Both the position numbers and the translations under genes were made by a program. A stretch of DNA of 23,143 nucleotides from an uncultured Clostridia bacterium. Its GTDB lineage: Bacteria; Bacillota; Clostridia; TANB77; CAG-508. Within the stretch, counting starts at the first letter, position 1; each line of letters opens with the position of its first letter. The notes under the pieces are model-generated. The model did not search any database and had not been told where the DNA came from. It saw only the letters and a list, made by a program, of their open reading frames with translations. This document shows, in pieces, positions 21,426-23,143 of the stretch. The stretch lies in contig CANRBU010000008.1 of the NCBI GenBank assembly GCA_947628925.1, forward strand, positions 1-23,143. Direction: 5' to 3'.

Positions 21426-23120
21426 ATGAAAAATAAAAATGAAAAAGGTATAACTTTAATAACATTAGTATCTTCAGTTGTCGTATTACTTATTATTGGT
21501 GGAATTACTATTGTTACAGGGAGCAAATCAATTAAATCAGCTCAATTTATGAAATTTCAATCAGAATTAACAATGGTTCAAAGTAAAATAAATGAAGTAT
21601 CTTTGCAATACCAAAGGGAAGGAAAGACATTAGAATGTGAAGTAACAGATGCTCGTTTATCTCTTGAGATGGAACAAAAACAAGCAGCTTTAGCTGAAGC
21701 TGAAGAGGTAAAACAAGTGCTAGCACAAAAGGCTGCAGCAAAGGGTGTAACAGTAGAAGACCTAGAAAAAGGATTGCATTTATGTACAAAAGACTATTTG
21801 CGTGAAGAATTAGGTTTAGAAGGTTTAGAGAGAAATTATCTAATTAATTTGGAAGAGACAATTGTTGTTTCATTAGAAAAATTTGAGTATGAAGGAACAA
21901 ATTATTATATGTTAGAACAAATACCAAGTAGTTTGTATAATGTTACATATAATAACCAAATTCCATCAACAGGTGATTTTGAGGTGTCAACAATAGAAGT
22001 GGCAGGTGGTTTCCAAGTAACAATTACACCAAAACATGATAAATATGTATCAAAATGGCAGATAAAATATAAATTAAAAGATGAAGACACATGGAAAACT
22101 GAGGAAAATTTGGTATTTAAAGTTACTAAGCCAGGAACATATGAAATAAAAGTAACACATGGTGATGATGTTGATTTAGGAACACAAACAGTTGTTATAA
22201 AAGCTGGCAAAACAGATGAAAATGGATATTATATAAGAAGTAATACAATAAATGGCCAAGTTGAAGGCTCAGCATATAACCCAGTTATTCCAAAAGATTT
22301 TATGCCATATGAAGATGAAACTACAGGTTCAGCAAAATGGGGAGATGGTACATCAGCTCCAACACGTGAAGCTGTAAATAGTGGATTAGTAATCAAAGGT
22401 AAAGATGGAAGTCAATATGTGTGGATTCCTGTTGATGGAGTAGAAGTAAAATTAAATAGATATGTATTTGATGAAAATGGAAATACAACAGCACAAGATA
22501 ATTCACCAATTACTGTTGATGGCTTCTTATATGAAGAATTGCAACAAGCAATTTTTGAAAATAGTATTGCAAACAATATAGAAGAATTTAAAAATAGTGT
22601 TCAAACACATGGTGGATATTATATAGCAAGGTTTGAAGCAAGCAAAGGAAGTAATGGAAAAGCTTTAAGTACAGTATCACAAGGAACTCCATCTGGTAAT
22701 GATGAAACACCAATTACAGAAAATATGTTGTGGAACTGGGTAACACAAAATGAGGCTTCAGATGCATGCCAAGAACTATATACAGAAATAAAAAGTGATT
22801 TGATTAATAGTTATGCTTGGGATACAGCAATTACATTTATACAAAAAAATAGTAGTGATAATAATAATTATTCAAACAAAGTTGATGCTGGAAATAGATT
22901 ATCAAATGCTGGAAAAAATGGAGATGTAGTTTGCAATATTTATGGTATGGGAAGTAACTGTGCAGAATGGACAACAGAAACTTCTAGTGATCCAGAAAAA
23001 CCATGTGTATTTAGAGGAGCTGATTGTATAACTGAAAATCAAACTACAAGTACACGTGTAAGAACGACTTTAGAACAAAAACATTTTAGTATTGGTTTCC
23101 GTTCAATATTATATTGGTAA
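21426..23120 (+). CDS. Prepilin-like N-terminus fused to FGE/C-type-lectin-like C-terminal domain
   Basis: 564 residues, complete. The N-terminus has a 7-residue charged head, K-G-I-T-L-I-T-L at 7-14 and a hydrophobic helix, the prepilin-type leader, again lacking the classical position-5 Glu. A long helical part with a Gln/Ala/Glu-rich stretch (about 78-110) follows. A beta-rich Ig/FN3-like region lies at about 190-265 (T-I-T-P-K-H and P-G-T-Y-E-I-K-V). From about 330 there is a formylglycine-generating-enzyme (SUMF1-like) fold: Y-V-W-I-P-V, G-G-Y-Y-I-A-R-F-E-A-S (about 396), A-W-D-T-A-I-T-F-I, I-Y-G-M-G-S-N-C-A-E-W (about 504-514), F-R-G-A-D-C and the terminal F-S-I-G-F-R-S-I-L-Y-W. The Cys pair of true FGE oxidases is absent, so a binding rather than catalytic role is likelier. 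Shine-Dalgarno AAAGGAGAG. The window ends 23 nt after the stop. Confidence 0.85.
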   Translation: MKNKNEKGITLITLVSSVVVLLIIGGITIVTGSKSIKSAQFMKFQSELTMVQSKINEVSLQYQREGKTLECEVTDARLSLEMEQKQAALAEAEEVKQVLAQKAAAKGVTVEDLEKGLHLCTKDYLREELGLEGLERNYLINLEETIVVSLEKFEYEGTNYYMLEQIPSSLYNVTYNNQIPSTGDFEVSTIEVAGGFQVTITPKHDKYVSKWQIKYKLKDEDTWKTEENLVFKVTKPGTYEIKVTHGDDVDLGTQTVVIKAGKTDENGYYIRSNTINGQVEGSAYNPVIPKDFMPYEDETTGSAKWGDGTSAPTREAVNSGLVIKGKDGSQYVWIPVDGVEVKLNRYVFDENGNTTAQDNSPITVDGFLYEELQQAIFENSIANNIEEFKNSVQTHGGYYIARFEASKGSNGKALSTVSQGTPSGNDETPITENMLWNWVTQNEASDACQELYTEIKSDLINSYAWDTAITFIQKNSSDNNNYSNKVDAGNRLSNAGKNGDVVCNIYGMGSNCAEWTTETSSDPEKPCVFRGADCITENQTTSTRVRTTLEQKHFSIGFRSILYW

Positions 23121-23143
23121 AAAAAATAAAAAATAGCAAGAAA

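Noticed and set aside
22950..23120. Confident call of a diversity-generating retroelement variable region
   Set aside because: The fold fits, but no template repeat, reverse transcriptase or GC-rich initiation motif is in the window; kept only as a hypothesis.
1..23143. tRNA, rRNA or CRISPR array
   Set aside because: Reading both strands I found no cloverleaf-like block, rRNA-like conserved sequence or regularly spaced direct repeats.

Overview
The window is AT-rich (roughly 30% G+C by eye, with poly-A/poly-T spacers) and reads as a chromosomal stretch of a low-GC, probably endospore-forming Clostridia-type Firmicute. The main pointers are a DUF2508/YaaL-like gene followed by a BofA-like gene, a glmS ribozyme ahead of glmS, a CdaA-type diadenylate cyclase, prepilin-like proteins with the Clostridia-style motif K-G-I-T-L-I, and near-consensus sigma-A promoters (TTGAAA or TTGATT, 17 bp, TATAAT).

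Layout. 1-165 (-): the start of a membrane-anchored protein that runs off the window. 280-2805 (+): an operon of a prepilin-like protein, RNase HII (rnhB) and pyrimidine-nucleoside phosphorylase. 2847-4927 (+): promoter, hairpin leader, 45-aa membrane peptide, cdaA, truA, terminator. 4972-5470 (+): a second copy of the hairpin leader and a small membrane protein. 5484-6403 (+): a putative heavy-metal permease whose promoter lies inside a perfect 12-bp palindrome. 6437-8773 (-): an orphan VirD4/TraG-type coupling ATPase. 8905-9533 (+): YaaL-like and BofA-like genes. 9573-11682 (-): glmS with its ribozyme and promoter. 11780-14705 (+): promoter, odd leader, large internalin-like LRR surface protein with an LPYAG sorting signal. 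14708-17121 (+): hpt and uvrC. 17151-17645 (-): an unrecognised small helical protein of clearly higher G+C with its own promoter and terminator. 17660-20602 (+): third copy of the hairpin leader, aspS, and mnmA broken by a one-base insertion. 20596-21356 (-): monofunctional peptidoglycan glycosyltransferase. 21367-23120 (+): prepilin-like N-terminus joined to a formylglycine-generating-enzyme/C-type-lectin-like C-terminus.

Functional themes are housekeeping (tRNA modification and charging, DNA repair, salvage, c-di-AMP, glucosamine-6-phosphate) mixed with cell-surface functions (two prepilin-like proteins, an LRR adhesin, a glycan polymerase, an orphan T4SS-like ATPase).

The least explained features are: (i) a repeated leader, GGTTGAAAAATAATT...AATTCTTTTCCAACC followed by TTTGTGCCTTAGAAAGG, in front of three unrelated transcription units; (ii) a recurrent start context in which AAAGGR-ATG precedes the real ATG by exactly 12 nt; (iii) the compositionally foreign gene between uvrC and aspS; (iv) the pilin/FGE-fold fusion.
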